Below are positions 1 to 8,095 of a stretch of DNA of 41,500 bases, one piece after another (positions within the stretch are counted from its first letter, which is position 1; each line of letters starts with the position of its first letter). The stretch spans positions 1-41,500 of the forward strand of contig NZ_BNCJ01000025.1 of the NCBI RefSeq assembly GCF_014656415.1, given 5' to 3'. Source of the DNA: Seohaeicola zhoushanensis. GTDB lineage: Bacteria > Pseudomonadota > Alphaproteobacteria > Rhodobacterales > Rhodobacteraceae. The notes under the pieces were generated by a model. The model was not told the DNA's origin, did not search any database, and worked only from the letters and a program-made list of their open reading frames with translations. Both the position numbers and the translations under genes were made by a program.

Positions 1-25
1 CCGTTTCTCGTTCCTGCGGCCTGGT

Positions 26-721
26 TCAGAACCGATCGGGGCGGCGGCCCACGGCGATATCGCTGGCGTCGGTGACATCGTCGAGCGCCTGCTCGAGCCG
101 GCGGCGGAGTTCCTCGGTGCCCTCGACATCCAGCCCGCGCGGCACCTCCTCGTTGAAGGCGCGGCACATCAGCACCCCGCGCGAGAAGGGCAGGGGCAGC
201 ATGAAGCGGTCCCAGGACGACGCGCGGATGCGCCGGCGGGCCGACCAGGACAGCACGAAGATGCGCTTGCCGGTGCTGCGCGCCCAGACCAGCGGCACGG
301 TCGAGGCGATGCGCGCCGGCCCGCGCGGCCCGTCGACGGCGATGCCGACGGTATAGCCATCGGCGATGCGTCGCAGCACCTCGCGCGAGAGCGCCACGTG
401 GCGCTTGTGGCTCGACATCGGGACGGTGGCAAAGCCGAAGCGGCCCAGCACCCCGCCCACCAGCCGTCCGGCCCGCGCCGAGGAGGTGAGCGAGCAGAAC
501 TTGCCCAGGCGCTGGTCGAACATCCAGGGCGCCATGATCAGCCGCTGGTGCCAGACGCAGAAGATCACCGGTTCGCCCCTGGCGAGTTCGGCCGCCATCT
601 CCTCGAATCCGCTGCGCTCCCAGCGCGAGGTGGCATGGGCAAAGCGGACATAGCCGGCGATCAGCGCCTCGACGGCGCCATTCAGGCGCGGGCTGTCGGC
701 GAGTTTGCGTCTCAGGCTCAC
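26..721 (-). CDS. DUF374 lysophospholipid acyltransferase family protein
   Basis: The 231-residue product matches the DUF374 branch of the lysophospholipid acyltransferase superfamily, predicted to move acyl chains onto lipid acceptors at the inner membrane. Visible family blocks are a WHQRLIMAPW motif near residue 57 (the WH-R-L block), a conserved SSHKRH stretch near 103, and VDGPRGPAR near 129-137, the DGPRGP signature of this family. The start gives the full family length and the stop is at 26-28. Its promoter would lie in the 130 bp shared with the divergent tRNA gene. The physiological acceptor cannot be read from the sequence; in relatives this family is often linked to lipid A or outer-membrane lipid synthesis. 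Confidence 0.85.
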   Translation of the reverse strand: MSLRRKLADSPRLNGAVEALIAGYVRFAHATSRWERSGFEEMAAELARGEPVIFCVWHQRLIMAPWMFDQRLGKFCSLTSSARAGRLVGGVLGRFGFATVPMSSHKRHVALSREVLRRIADGYTVGIAVDGPRGPARIASTVPLVWARSTGKRIFVLSWSARRRIRASSWDRFMLPLPFSRGVLMCRAFNEEVPRGLDVEGTEELRRRLEQALDDVTDASDIAVGRRPDRF

Positions 722-811
722 GCGGATGGGTCCTTCGGTCTGCTTTCCGGGGCGTTACAGCGCGATTTGCACCCGGAGGCAAGCCTTTGCGCCAAAGCTG
801 ACAATTTCCTC

Positions 812-840
812 TTGCCCAGTCCGGTTGCCTGTCATAGAGG
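812..840 (+). promoter_or_regulatory. Candidate promoter of the tRNA-Trp gene
   Basis: TTGCCC (812-817) and TAGAGG (835-840) are separated by 17 nt and end 11 nt before the mature tRNA 5' end. The -10 match is weak, so this is tentative. The same TTG/17-nt/TA pattern is seen before secE, rplK and rpsL. Confidence 0.35.
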
Positions 841-851
841 AAGCGCGGCTT

Positions 852-927
852 AGGGGTATAGCTCAGTTGGTAGAGCGACGGTCTCCAAAACCGTAGGTCG
901 CGGGTTCGAGCCCTGCTGCCCCTGCCA
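852..927 (+). tRNA. tRNA-Trp (anticodon CCA)
   Basis: A complete cloverleaf can be folded by eye: acceptor stem 852-858 pairs with 917-923, discriminator G at 924, encoded CCA at 925-927. The anticodon loop at 883-889 carries CCA at 885-887, and the T arm has the GGTTCGAGCC pattern. In several alphaproteobacteria, Rickettsia prowazekii for example, tRNA-Trp directly precedes secE-nusG. Here secE is about 20 kb away. Confidence 0.97.
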
Positions 928-1563
928 GCCACCGTCCGGACCGATCCGCCGGGGTCCGGCCGGAACCATTGTTTCCCCCACTTCCGTGCAGAGCAGAGCG
1001 ACCGGATCGGTCGGCGCGCTGAATTGTGCGCGGCCGCAAGACCTTGCCGCATGGCCGCAACAGCAGCACCGGTCGTCCCGGCAATCCGTTCGTCCAGGAA
1101 AGCCGCGACTTCCGGCGGGTCGAGCGCGCCGCCGCGCTCGGTGTCCTGCCGCGCGAGGATCCGCTCATCCCACCGCGGCCTGGCGCCGCATGACCGCGGC
1201 GGCCATATCCTCGCAAGGCCGTGTTCATGCCGCGGCGCTTTCCCGTCACATCCACAGGCAGGCTGGCCGTATTCTCTTGACAGCGCGCGAGTGCAGCCCC
1301 GGAATTGCCCGCAAGTAATTGTCACCTTCCCGGTTTCCCCGCGCCGCTGGCTTCTCTTCTTCAAAAATATCTCCGGGGAAACGCCGAAGGCGGCGGGGGC
1401 AGCGCCCCCGAGGCAACGGCTGCCGCCGGGCGTTGGCGTCAATCCGCCGGGACGGGTCGCGGGTTGACCCGAGAATGTCGAAAAGCGCTGCGGCGGTGCG
1501 TTGGGGGATTGATACTGCTGGCGCGACCCGGTTCACTGGACCGGCTCGCCCAGGGAGTTCGAC
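928..1563. other. 636-bp intergenic region upstream of soxB
   Basis: No convincing gene is present. A minus-strand reading around 1025-1206 has codon-like composition but needs a frameshift to stay open and resembles nothing I recognise. A hairpin repeat lies at 1351-1409. Just before soxB is an imperfect inverted repeat, CCGGTTC at 1528-1534 and GGACCGG at 1538-1544, which could be a regulator site. A TTGACA at 1277-1282 has no good -10 at the right distance. I looked for a glycine-type riboswitch because of the sox operon and saw none. Confidence 0.5.
1351..1409 (+). repeat. Dispersed hairpin repeat, copy A
   Basis: A cttctcttct/TCAAAAATAT/CTCCGGGG block (1351-1378) is followed by the perfect palindrome GGGGGCAGCGCCCCC (1395-1409). 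The same two parts recur in reverse order at 7265-7324 and 17593-17640, and the AT-rich part alone at 2838-2860. It is probably a species- or family-level intergenic repeat, possibly acting as a transcript end. Confidence 0.7.
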
Positions 1564-2817
1564 ATGCGCTTTTCCGCCCTCCGCATCCTCAAGGAAGGCC
1601 TGACCGGCAACAAGGGATGGACGCCGCACTGGCGCGACCCGGCGCCGAAGCCGGCCTATGACGTCATCGTCATCGGCGGCGGCGGGCATGGGCTGGCCAC
1701 CGCCTTCTACCTCGCCGCAGAGCACGGGCTGACCAATGTCGCGGTGCTGGAGAAGGGCTATATCGGCGGCGGCAACGTCGGTCGCAACACCACCATCGTG
1801 CGCGCCAATTACAACATGCCGGGCAATTCCGAGTTCTATTCCCATTCGCTGAAGCTCTGGGAAGGGCTGGAGGAGAGCCTCAACTACAACGTGATGCATT
1901 CCCAGCGCGGGGTCATCAACCTGTTCCATTCGGACGGCCAGCGCGACTATGCCGCGCGGCGGGCGAATTCGATGATCAACCAGGGCGACGACGCGATCCT
2001 TCTCGACCGCGAGGGAGTGCGCAGGATGGTGCCCTACCTCGACTTCGAGAACGTCCGCTTCCCGGTCTACGGCGGGCTTTACCACCCGCGCGGCGGCACC
2101 GCGCGCCATGACGCGGTGGCCTGGGGCTATGCCCGCGGCGCCGACATGCGCGGCGTCGACATCATCCAGAACTGCGAGGTCACCGGCATCGACGTCGAGA
2201 ACGGCCGGGTGACGGGCGTTCAGACCACGCGCGGGGCGATCAAGGCGAAGAAGGTCGGGATCGTGGTGGCCGGGCGCTCGGGCCAGGTCGCGGCGCTGGC
2301 GGGGATGCGCCTGCCGATCGAGAGCCATGTGCTCCAGGCCTTCGTCACCGAGGGGCTGAAGCCCTGCATCGACCAGGTGATCACCTTCGGCATGGGGCAC
2401 TTCTACATCAGCCAGTCCGACAAGGGCGGTCTCGTCTTCGGCGGCGACCTCGACATGTATGCCTCCTACGCCGCGCGGGGCAACCTGCCGCTGGTCGAAC
2501 ACGTGATGGAGGCCGGCATGACGCTGATGCCGATGATCGGCAAGGCCCGCGTCCTGCGCTCCTGGGGAGGGATCATGGACATGAGCCCCGACGGCTCCCC
2601 GATCATCGACAAGACTCATATCGACGGACTCTACCTCGACTGCGGCTGGTGTTATGGCGGTTTCAAGGCCGTGCCTGGCTCGGGCAACTGTTTCGCCCAC
2701 CTGATCGCCCAGGACCGCCCGCATCCCGCCGCCACCCGTTTCCGCCTCGACCGGTTCCGCACTGGCGTGGGGCTGATGGACGAGGAAGGCACTGGCTCGC
2801 AGCATAACCTGCACTGA
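1564..2817 (+). CDS. soxB: Sarcosine oxidase beta subunit (heterotetrameric type)
   Basis: The 417-residue beta subunit of heterotetrameric sarcosine oxidase oxidises sarcosine, yielding glycine and a one-carbon unit passed to tetrahydrofolate. An FAD-binding Rossmann motif, VIVIGGGGHGLATAFYLA, lies at about residues 34-51. ARHDAVAWGYAR at about 180-191 holds the histidine (about 182) equivalent to the one that covalently binds FMN in characterised enzymes. The ATG at 1564 is preceded by AGGGAG at 1552-1557. It is the first gene of a soxBDAG cluster on one strand, the usual order. The glyA, folD or purU genes often found with this operon are absent from the window. Confidence 0.95.
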   Translation: MRFSALRILKEGLTGNKGWTPHWRDPAPKPAYDVIVIGGGGHGLATAFYLAAEHGLTNVAVLEKGYIGGGNVGRNTTIVRANYNMPGNSEFYSHSLKLWEGLEESLNYNVMHSQRGVINLFHSDGQRDYAARRANSMINQGDDAILLDREGVRRMVPYLDFENVRFPVYGGLYHPRGGTARHDAVAWGYARGADMRGVDIIQNCEVTGIDVENGRVTGVQTTRGAIKAKKVGIVVAGRSGQVAALAGMRLPIESHVLQAFVTEGLKPCIDQVITFGMGHFYISQSDKGGLVFGGDLDMYASYAARGNLPLVEHVMEAGMTLMPMIGKARVLRSWGGIMDMSPDGSPIIDKTHIDGLYLDCGWCYGGFKAVPGSGNCFAHLIAQDRPHPAATRFRLDRFRTGVGLMDEEGTGSQHNLH

Positions 2818-2837
2818 GGCGCGTGGAGAGGTGGCTG

Positions 2838-2860
2838 TGAGTATTTGGAAAGAGAAGAAG
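2838..2860 (+). repeat. Dispersed repeat, AT-rich half only (copy D)
   Basis: TGAGTATTTGGAAAGAGAAG lies between soxB and soxD and matches the AT-rich half of copy B (GAGGTATTTGAAAAGAAGAG at 7305-7324). The G/C palindrome is missing. Its purine-rich end sits about 15-25 nt before the soxD start. Confidence 0.45.
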
Positions 2861-2874
2861 ATGGGGTGGCAGGC

Positions 2875-3135
2875 ATGAGACTCCCGTGTCCGATCTGTGG
2901 CGAGCGCGACCGGCGCGAGTTCTATTACCGGGGCGCGGCACTGGCGCTGCATCGTCCCGACCCCGACGCGGGGGACGAGGCCTGGGCCGATTATGTCCAC
3001 CTGCGCGACAACCCCGCCGGGGTGACGCGCGATCTCTGGTATCACGAGGGCGGCTGCTCCGCCTGGATCGTGGTGACGCGCAACACGGTCACCCATGAGG
3101 TGCTGGGCGCCGAGCTGGCGGAGGGTGCGCGATGA
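2875..3135 (+). CDS. soxD: Sarcosine oxidase delta subunit
   Basis: This is the small (86-residue) zinc-binding delta subunit of heterotetrameric sarcosine oxidase. The zinc ligands are visible: CPIC near the N-terminus (Cys4 and Cys7) and HEGGC (His and Cys about residues 58-62). WYHEGGCSAWIVVTRNT is the family signature. I chose ATG 2875 because the protein then begins MRLPCPICGERDRREFYYRG, as in relatives. An in-frame ATG at 2845 would add ten atypical residues encoded by the repeat. The stop overlaps the soxA start (ATGA at 3132-3135), implying translational coupling. Confidence 0.93.
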   Translation: MRLPCPICGERDRREFYYRGAALALHRPDPDAGDEAWADYVHLRDNPAGVTRDLWYHEGGCSAWIVVTRNTVTHEVLGAELAEGAR

Positions 3136-6059
3136 GGCTTGCCAACCGCGGCATGGTCGACCGCAACGCGCCGGTGACCTTCACCTTCGACGGCGTCGGC
3201 CATTCCGGCTTCGAGGGCGACACGCTGGCCTCGGCGCTGCTGGCCAATGGGGTGCGGCTGGTCGGCCGGTCGTTCAAGTATCACCGCCCGCGCGGCATCC
3301 TGACCGCCGGGAGCGAGGAGCCGAACGCGCTGGTGACCCTGGGCAGCGGCGCGCGGCAGGATCCGAACGTGCGCGCGACGCAGCAGGAACTTTACGAGGG
3401 GCTGGCCGCGCAGAGCCAGAACCGCTGGCCCTCGCTCGACTGGGACCTGCTGGCGCTGAACGACCTCGCCGCGCCCTTCTTCGGGGCGGGGTTCTATTAC
3501 AAGACCTTCATGTGGCCCAAGGCCTTCTGGGAAAAGCTCTACGAACCGGCGATCCGCCGGGCCGCCGGGCTGGGGGCGCTGTCGGGGCTGAACAACGCCG
3601 ATACCTACGAGCGCGCCTTCGCCTTCTGCGACCTGCTGGTGATCGGTTCCGGCCCCGCCGGGCTGATGGCGGCGCTGGGCGCAGCGCGCGCCGGGGCCGA
3701 CGTGATTCTCGCCGAGGAGGATTTCCGCATGGGCGGGCGGCTGCTGGCCGAGACCCATGAGGTCGACGGCAAGCCGGGGCATCTCTGGGCTGCCGGGCTG
3801 CTGGACGAACTGGCCTCGATGGACAACGTGCGCCTGATGACCCGCACCACCGTCACCGGGGCCTATGACCAAGGCACCTATGGCGCGCTGGAGCGGGTCA
3901 GCCATCATGTCCCGCGTTCGCGCGCTCCGCTGGAGTGCTTCTGGCGGATCGTCGCCAAGCGCGCGATCCTCGCCGCCGGGGCGCTGGAACGCCCGGTCGC
4001 CTTCCGCAACAACGACCGCCCCGGCATCATGACCGCCAGCGCCGTGCGCGCCTATGCCAACCGCTGGGGCGTCAGCCCCGGCAAGGCGGTTTCGGTCTTC
4101 ACCAACAACGACGACGGCTATCGCACCGCGCGCGACCTGGTGGCGGCGGGGGTGCATGTCGCCGCGCTGATCGACAGCCGGCACGACGGCCCCGACCTGC
4201 CGGGCGTGCATGTCATCAAGGGCGCGCAGGTCTGCGACGCCGCCGGGCGCAAGGGGCTGGAGAGCATCACCATCCGCACCCATCGCGGCGAGGAGAAGCT
4301 GCTGACCGACTGCCTCGCCATGTCGGGCGGCTGGAATCCGACGCTGCATCTGACCTGCCACATGAACGGCCGCCCGGCTTGGCGCGAGGATATCCAGGGC
4401 TTTGCCCCGGTGCCCGGCATGATTCCGGGACTGCAGGCCGTGGGTGCCTGTAATGGAAGCTTTTCGACCGCCGCCTGCCTGCGCGAGGGTGCCGAGGCCG
4501 CCGAGGACGCGCTCGAGGCGCTTGGGTTCAAACCTGCTGCGCTCGAACTGCCGCAGGCCGAGGACGACCCCTTCCGCATTGCGCCGCTCTGGTCGGTCGA
4601 GGGCAAGGGCCGCGCCTGGCTCGACTTCCAGAACGACGTGACCGTGAAGGACGTGAAGCAGGCGGCGGTGGAGAACTTCCGCTCGGTCGAGCACATGAAG
4701 CGCTATACCACGCAGGGCATGGCGACCGACCAGGGCAAGAACTCGAACGTCGCCGCGCTGGCGGTACTGGCCGATGTCACCGGAAGGGCGATCCCCGAGA
4801 CCGGGACCACCACCTTCCGCCCGCCCTTCGTGCCGGTCTCGATCGCCGCGATGGGGGCCGGGGCGCAGGGCAAGGGCTTTGCCCCGCAGCGCTTCACCAC
4901 CAGCCACAAGGCCAGCATCGAGCGCGGCGCGCCGATGATCGAGGCGGGGCTCTGGTACCGCCCGAGCTATTTCCCGGCACCGGGCGAGAGCAACTGGCGG
5001 CAGGCCTGCGACCGCGAGGTCAAGATGGTGCGCGAGACAGTCGGCATCTGCGATGTCTCGACACTGGGAAAGATCGACATCCAGGGACCGGATGCGGCGG
5101 CCTTCCTCGACTTCGTCTATACCAATACCTTCTCGACGCTGAAGGTGGGCCGCACCCGCTACGGCCTGATGCTGCGCGAGGACGGCTTCGTCATGGACGA
5201 CGGCACCTGCGCGCGGCTGGGAGAAACCCACTTCCTGATGACCACCACGACCGCGGCGGCGGGCGAGGTAATGCGGCACCTGGAATTCGTGCACCAGTGC
5301 CTGCGCCCGGAACTCGACGTGGTGTTCACGAGCGTCACCGAGCAATGGGCCCAATTCGCCGTCGCCGGCCCGAAATCGCGCGACCTGCTCGACGCGCTGC
5401 TGGATAAGCCGCTGAACGGGCCGGACTGGCCCTTCATGGCCTGCGGGCCGGTCACGGTGATGGGGGTGAAGGCGCGGCTCTTCCGCATCTCCTTCTCGGG
5501 GGAACACGCCTATGAACTGGCCGTGCCGGCGCGCTATGGCGACGCGCTGTTCCGCGAGCTGCTGGCGCGCGCGGGCGCGCTGGGGGGCGGGCCCTACGGG
5601 ATGGAGGCGCTGAACGTGCTCCGGATCGAGAAGGGCTTCATCACCCATTCCGAGATCCATGGCCGCACCACCGCCTATGACGTGGGCCTCGGCAAGATGG
5701 TCTCGGAGAAGAAGGACTGCATCGGCAAGACCATGTCCGAGCGCGACGGGCTGATCGACCCGATGCGTGAACGGCTGGTGGGCCTGAAGCCGGTCGGTGC
5801 GGTGAAACAGGTGATCGCCGGGGCGCATCTCTTCGAGGTCGACGACGCCCCGGTGCGCGAGAACGACAAGGGCTATGTCACCTCGGTCTGCTATTCGCCG
5901 ACGCTGGGGCACATGCTGGCGCTGGCCTTCCTGAAGAACGGGCCGGAACGGATCGGCGAAAGGGTCAAGATGGTCGACCACGTGCGAAAGATCGAGGCCC
6001 TCTGCGAGGTGGTGCACCCGATTGCCTTCGATCCCGAAGGAGGGCGGATGCGTGACTGA
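3132..6059 (+). CDS. soxA: Sarcosine oxidase alpha subunit
   Basis: The 975-residue alpha subunit binds NAD+ and provides the tetrahydrofolate site where the methylene group from sarcosine is captured as 5,10-methylene-THF. Domain order: an N-terminal ferredoxin-like fold (about 15-100, KYHRPRGILTAG), a Rossmann dinucleotide-binding segment with VIGSGPAGLMAALGAARAG near 170-188, further pyridine nucleotide-disulphide oxidoreductase-like sequence, then a C-terminal aminomethyltransferase (GcvT-like) folate-binding domain from about residue 605 to the end (GICDVSTLGKIDIQGPDA; EKGFITHSEI). Length is typical. It overlaps soxD by 4 nt and soxG by 8 nt. Confidence 0.96.
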   Translation: MRLANRGMVDRNAPVTFTFDGVGHSGFEGDTLASALLANGVRLVGRSFKYHRPRGILTAGSEEPNALVTLGSGARQDPNVRATQQELYEGLAAQSQNRWPSLDWDLLALNDLAAPFFGAGFYYKTFMWPKAFWEKLYEPAIRRAAGLGALSGLNNADTYERAFAFCDLLVIGSGPAGLMAALGAARAGADVILAEEDFRMGGRLLAETHEVDGKPGHLWAAGLLDELASMDNVRLMTRTTVTGAYDQGTYGALERVSHHVPRSRAPLECFWRIVAKRAILAAGALERPVAFRNNDRPGIMTASAVRAYANRWGVSPGKAVSVFTNNDDGYRTARDLVAAGVHVAALIDSRHDGPDLPGVHVIKGAQVCDAAGRKGLESITIRTHRGEEKLLTDCLAMSGGWNPTLHLTCHMNGRPAWREDIQGFAPVPGMIPGLQAVGACNGSFSTAACLREGAEAAEDALEALGFKPAALELPQAEDDPFRIAPLWSVEGKGRAWLDFQNDVTVKDVKQAAVENFRSVEHMKRYTTQGMATDQGKNSNVAALAVLADVTGRAIPETGTTTFRPPFVPVSIAAMGAGAQGKGFAPQRFTTSHKASIERGAPMIEAGLWYRPSYFPAPGESNWRQACDREVKMVRETVGICDVSTLGKIDIQGPDAAAFLDFVYTNTFSTLKVGRTRYGLMLREDGFVMDDGTCARLGETHFLMTTTTAAAGEVMRHLEFVHQCLRPELDVVFTSVTEQWAQFAVAGPKSRDLLDALLDKPLNGPDWPFMACGPVTVMGVKARLFRISFSGEHAYELAVPARYGDALFRELLARAGALGGGPYGMEALNVLRIEKGFITHSEIHGRTTAYDVGLGKMVSEKKDCIGKTMSERDGLIDPMRERLVGLKPVGAVKQVIAGAHLFEVDDAPVRENDKGYVTSVCYSPTLGHMLALAFLKNGPERIGERVKMVDHVRKIEALCEVVHPIAFDPEGGRMRD

Positions 6060-6597
6060 GCTGCTTGCGAAGACCGCCTGCGACGGGCTGCTGTCGGTAA
6101 CGGCCGGGCCCTTTACCCTGAGCGAGGAACCCGTCGCGCCGCTGACCTCGCTGATGCCCTACAAGGGGCGCGACAAGGCGCTCTCGGCGGCGCTGGAGGC
6201 GGCGCATGGCGTCAAGCTGCCGGGCGTGAACCGGTCGACCTCCAAGGCCGGGATCAGCGTGCTGTGGTTCGGGCGCGGCCAGTTCCTGCTGGTCGGGGCC
6301 GGGCCGGACGGGTCGCTTGCCGAACATGCCGCCGTGGTCGACCAGAGCGATGCCTGGGCGCGGGTGCGGCTGGAAGGGGCCGGAGCCGACCAGGTGCTGG
6401 CGCGGCTGCTGCCGGTCGACCTGCGGGCGGCGAGCTTCAAGCGCGGCCACACCCTGCGCAGCCCGCTCGGCCACATGATGGCCTCGGTCACCCGCACCGG
6501 GGTCAACGCCTTCTCGATCGCGGTCTTCCGCTCAATGGCGGCAACGCTGGTGCACGATCTCAAGACAGCCATGGAAGGCGTCGCCGCGCGCGGCTAG
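6052..6597 (+). CDS. soxG: Sarcosine oxidase gamma subunit
   Basis: The 181-residue product fits the gamma subunit, which structurally resembles part of the GcvT fold and completes the heterotetramer. I chose GTG 6052 because it gives VTELLAKTACDGLL, the usual N-terminus, and has GAAGGAGGG (6036-6044) about 7 nt upstream. An in-frame ATG at 6022 would lie deep inside soxA. The 8-nt overlap with soxA fits coupled translation. C-terminal blocks such as SPLGHMMASVTRTG and VFRSMAATLVHDL are family-like. Confidence 0.9.
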   Translation: MTELLAKTACDGLLSVTAGPFTLSEEPVAPLTSLMPYKGRDKALSAALEAAHGVKLPGVNRSTSKAGISVLWFGRGQFLLVGAGPDGSLAEHAAVVDQSDAWARVRLEGAGADQVLARLLPVDLRAASFKRGHTLRSPLGHMMASVTRTGVNAFSIAVFRSMAATLVHDLKTAMEGVAARG

Positions 6598-6634
6598 AAT
6601 GTCGGCAAGCTAGAAAAGGTTATGGAGGCTTTTG

Positions 6635-6976
6635 ATGTTTCGTTCCGCACTGTTCGCCCTTCTGTTTGCCACTCCCGCTTTGGCGGGGGACAGCAAAGAA
6701 GTATCTTGTGGTTACCAAGGAGATGTTGCCGCCGCTGTTCAGAAGGCTAGGTTGGACGGGGTAAAGAAGGGCGAAGCCGAATCTTTCATATTAGCTTCGC
6801 GGCCTACGTGGCCCGAGTCCTATAGCAAAGCTATTCCTTACCTTATTGACTTCATTTACGCGCCTTCATTGAAGATGCGCGATCTTCGCAAAATCAATAT
6901 TGGCGAATCCATGGAAACGCAGTGCCTCCAGCAATGGGATAACGTCAATCAAATCAACAAGAAATCAAAGGGCTAA
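6635..6976 (+). CDS. AT-rich small secreted protein, unknown function
   Basis: The 113-residue product has a clear signal peptide (MFRSALFALLFATPALA, then GD), so the mature part of about 95 residues is exported. It contains two cysteines, SCGYQ near residue 26 and ETQCLQ near 98, which could form a disulphide. I recognise no family. ATG 6635 has GGAGG at 6624-6628, 6 nt upstream. Base composition is plainly more AT-rich than all neighbours (codons such as TTA, ATA, TCA, AAA), suggesting transfer from a lower-GC source. The 45 residues around WPESYSKAIPYL align with the remnant that follows directly. Confidence 0.8.
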   Translation: MFRSALFALLFATPALAGDSKEVSCGYQGDVAAAVQKARLDGVKKGEAESFILASRPTWPESYSKAIPYLIDFIYAPSLKMRDLRKINIGESMETQCLQQWDNVNQINKKSKG

Positions 6977-6978
6977 AG

Positions 6979-7113
6979 GGGCGCGCAACCTGGCCGGCGA
7001 ACTACAACGCCGCCATCCCGCTGATCACGCCCTGGGTCTACGAGCAGAAGATGAGCGACATCCGCAACAAGGACCTGGGCGCCGCCTGGAGCGATCTCTG
7101 CAACAAGCGCTGA
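6979..7113 (+). pseudogene. 3' remnant of a GC-rich paralogue of the preceding gene
   Basis: Directly after the 6976 stop, in a different frame, an open stretch encodes TWPANYNAAIPLITPWVYEQ then KMSDIRNKDLGAAWSDLCNKR and a stop at 7111-7113. It matches the preceding protein's TWPESYSKAIPYLIDFIYAP and KMRDLRKINIG...C segments. Shared positions are W-P-x-x-Y-x-x-A-I-P, Y, K-M-x-D-x-R, G and C. There is no start codon, ribosome site or N-terminal half. Codon use is GC-rich like the host, so this looks like the native gene's tail left behind when an AT-rich homologue arrived. Confidence 0.75.
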
Positions 7114-7120
7114 GGGAGTC

Positions 7121-7142
7121 GGCGGGGTGAACCCCGCCCTAC
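7121..7142 (+). repeat. Short palindromic repeat GGCGGGGTGAACCCCGCC
   Basis: The hairpin GGCGGGGTGAACCCCGCC followed by CTAC occurs here and, identical over 22 nt, at 41367-41388 between fusA and tuf. It is a REP-like intergenic repeat. Confidence 0.75.
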
Positions 7143-7394
7143 GCGACCTCGGAGCGGGGAGGGGGCCAATCCAACCGATATTTGCAGCGCCCCCTGCTCG
7201 GAAGGCTGCGAGGGGCGATCGCCTCGGATCACGGGCATTCGCCATCGCAAATTTCGAGCGGGAAGGGGGCGCTGCCCCCGCCGCCCGTGCCGGGCGGCCC
7301 CCCGGAGGTATTTGAAAAGAAGAGAAATCAGGGGCGGGCTTGCCTTGCGCGGGCCGCGCGCCATCATTGGGGCGAGACCCGACGGAGTGCGCCG
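7143..7394. other. Composite repeat-rich intergenic region upstream of tspO
   Basis: No gene seen. The stretch holds a GCGATCGC palindrome at 7215-7222 inside a longer near-palindromic segment (7205-7230). The full hairpin repeat copy B (7265-7324) follows, then about 70 bp leading to tspO. Confidence 0.5.
7265..7324 (-). repeat. Dispersed hairpin repeat, copy B
   Basis: GGGGGC-GCT-GCCCCC (7265-7279) is followed by a second GC hairpin (GCCCG/CGGGC, about 7281-7296). Then comes CCCCCCGGAGGTATTTGAAA and AGAAGAG. Read on the minus strand it has the same order as copy A: pyrimidine tract, AAATA core, CCGGGG, palindrome. This is the most complete copy in the window. Confidence 0.7.
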
Positions 7395-7863
7395 ATGAGA
7401 TCCCTGCCGATGCTTGCCCTGTTTCTTGCCCTGAGCCTCGGGGGCGGCCTGGTCATCGGGGTGCTGAACTCACCGGGCGCGTGGTATGCGGGGCTGGCCA
7501 AGCCGGTGTTCAACCCGCCGGCCTGGATCTTCGGGGCCGGTCTGGACGCTGCTCTACATCGCCATCGGCATCGCCGGCTGGCGGGTCTGGCGCCTGGCGC
7601 CGCGGTCGGGGGCCATGGGCCTCTGGTGGCTGCAGATGGCGCTGAACTTCCTGTGGTCGCCGATGGTCTTCGGCTGGCACCGGCTCGACCTCGGGCTGGG
7701 GGTGATCGTGGCGCTGCTGCTGGCGATCCTGAGCTTCATCGCCTCGGCGCGGCGGGTCGACCGGTTGGCGGCCTGGCTGTTTGCGCCCTATCTCGCCTGG
7801 GTCTCCTTCGCCACGCTGCTGAACGCGGCGCTCTTCGCGCTGAACCCGGCGGCGGCGCCCTGA
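7395..7863 (+). pseudogene. tspO: TspO/MBR (tryptophan-rich sensory protein) gene with a +1 frameshift
   Basis: The first part (7395 to about 7533) encodes MRSLPMLALFLALS... and LAKPVFNPPAWIFG, the TspO start of helix 1 and loop. The rest, in the next frame to 7863, encodes PVWTLLYIAIGIAGWRVW, QMALNFLWSPMVFG and YLAWVSFATLLNAALFALN, the remaining TspO membrane helices. One extra G in the GGGG run at 7533-7536 separates them; removing it restores one frame of about 155 residues, normal for the family. TspO binds tetrapyrroles in the outer membrane and modulates pigment gene expression in Rhodobacter. The cause is either a recent inactivating indel or a sequencing error. Confidence 0.8.
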
Positions 7864-8095
7864 GAGCGGGTAACACTCCGTCAATTCCATCGTGCAAGGA
7901 TAGGCCGCGGTATCGGCGGCGGGCTGCCCAAGGCGGCGGCAGGGGGCGTGCACTGGGCGCGCCCTTCCGTTAGGGCAGCATTGACCGGGGCGGGGAACTG
8001 CGCGACCTGCAGCGGTGTCCGCCGGTATTTCACGCCGGCGGCCCCGGACGCGGGAGGCGTCCGCAAGACATTGAATGCAGATGAAAGAGACCCGG
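7864..8095. other. Intergenic region upstream of the desaturase gene
   Basis: No gene seen. A perfect 7-bp hairpin, CCGCCGG (8019-8025) and CCGGCGG (8035-8041), lies about 55 nt before the desaturase start. It may be a leader structure or terminator without a T run. No convincing promoter was found. Confidence 0.4.

Noticed and set aside
1025-1206. Codon-like minus-strand stretch (LDPPEVAAFLDERIAG region)
   Set aside because: Needs a frameshift to reach a start and resembles no family I know; possible decayed gene but not supportable.
863-1255. Minus-strand frame ending LEPATYGFGDRRSTN
   Set aside because: This well-known spurious peptide is the antisense translation of a tRNA gene; here it overlaps tRNA-Trp.
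928-1563. Glycine-type riboswitch before the sarcosine oxidase operon
   Set aside because: Looked for the conserved core and tandem aptamer layout; not present.
1246-3096. 616-codon minus-strand frame opposite soxB
   Set aside because: Shadow of soxB; biased composition, no recognisable protein.
3042-6017. 991-codon open frame antisense to soxA
   Set aside because: Shadow frame in GC-rich DNA; low-complexity His/Arg/Ala-rich translation, no domain, exactly opposite a certain gene.
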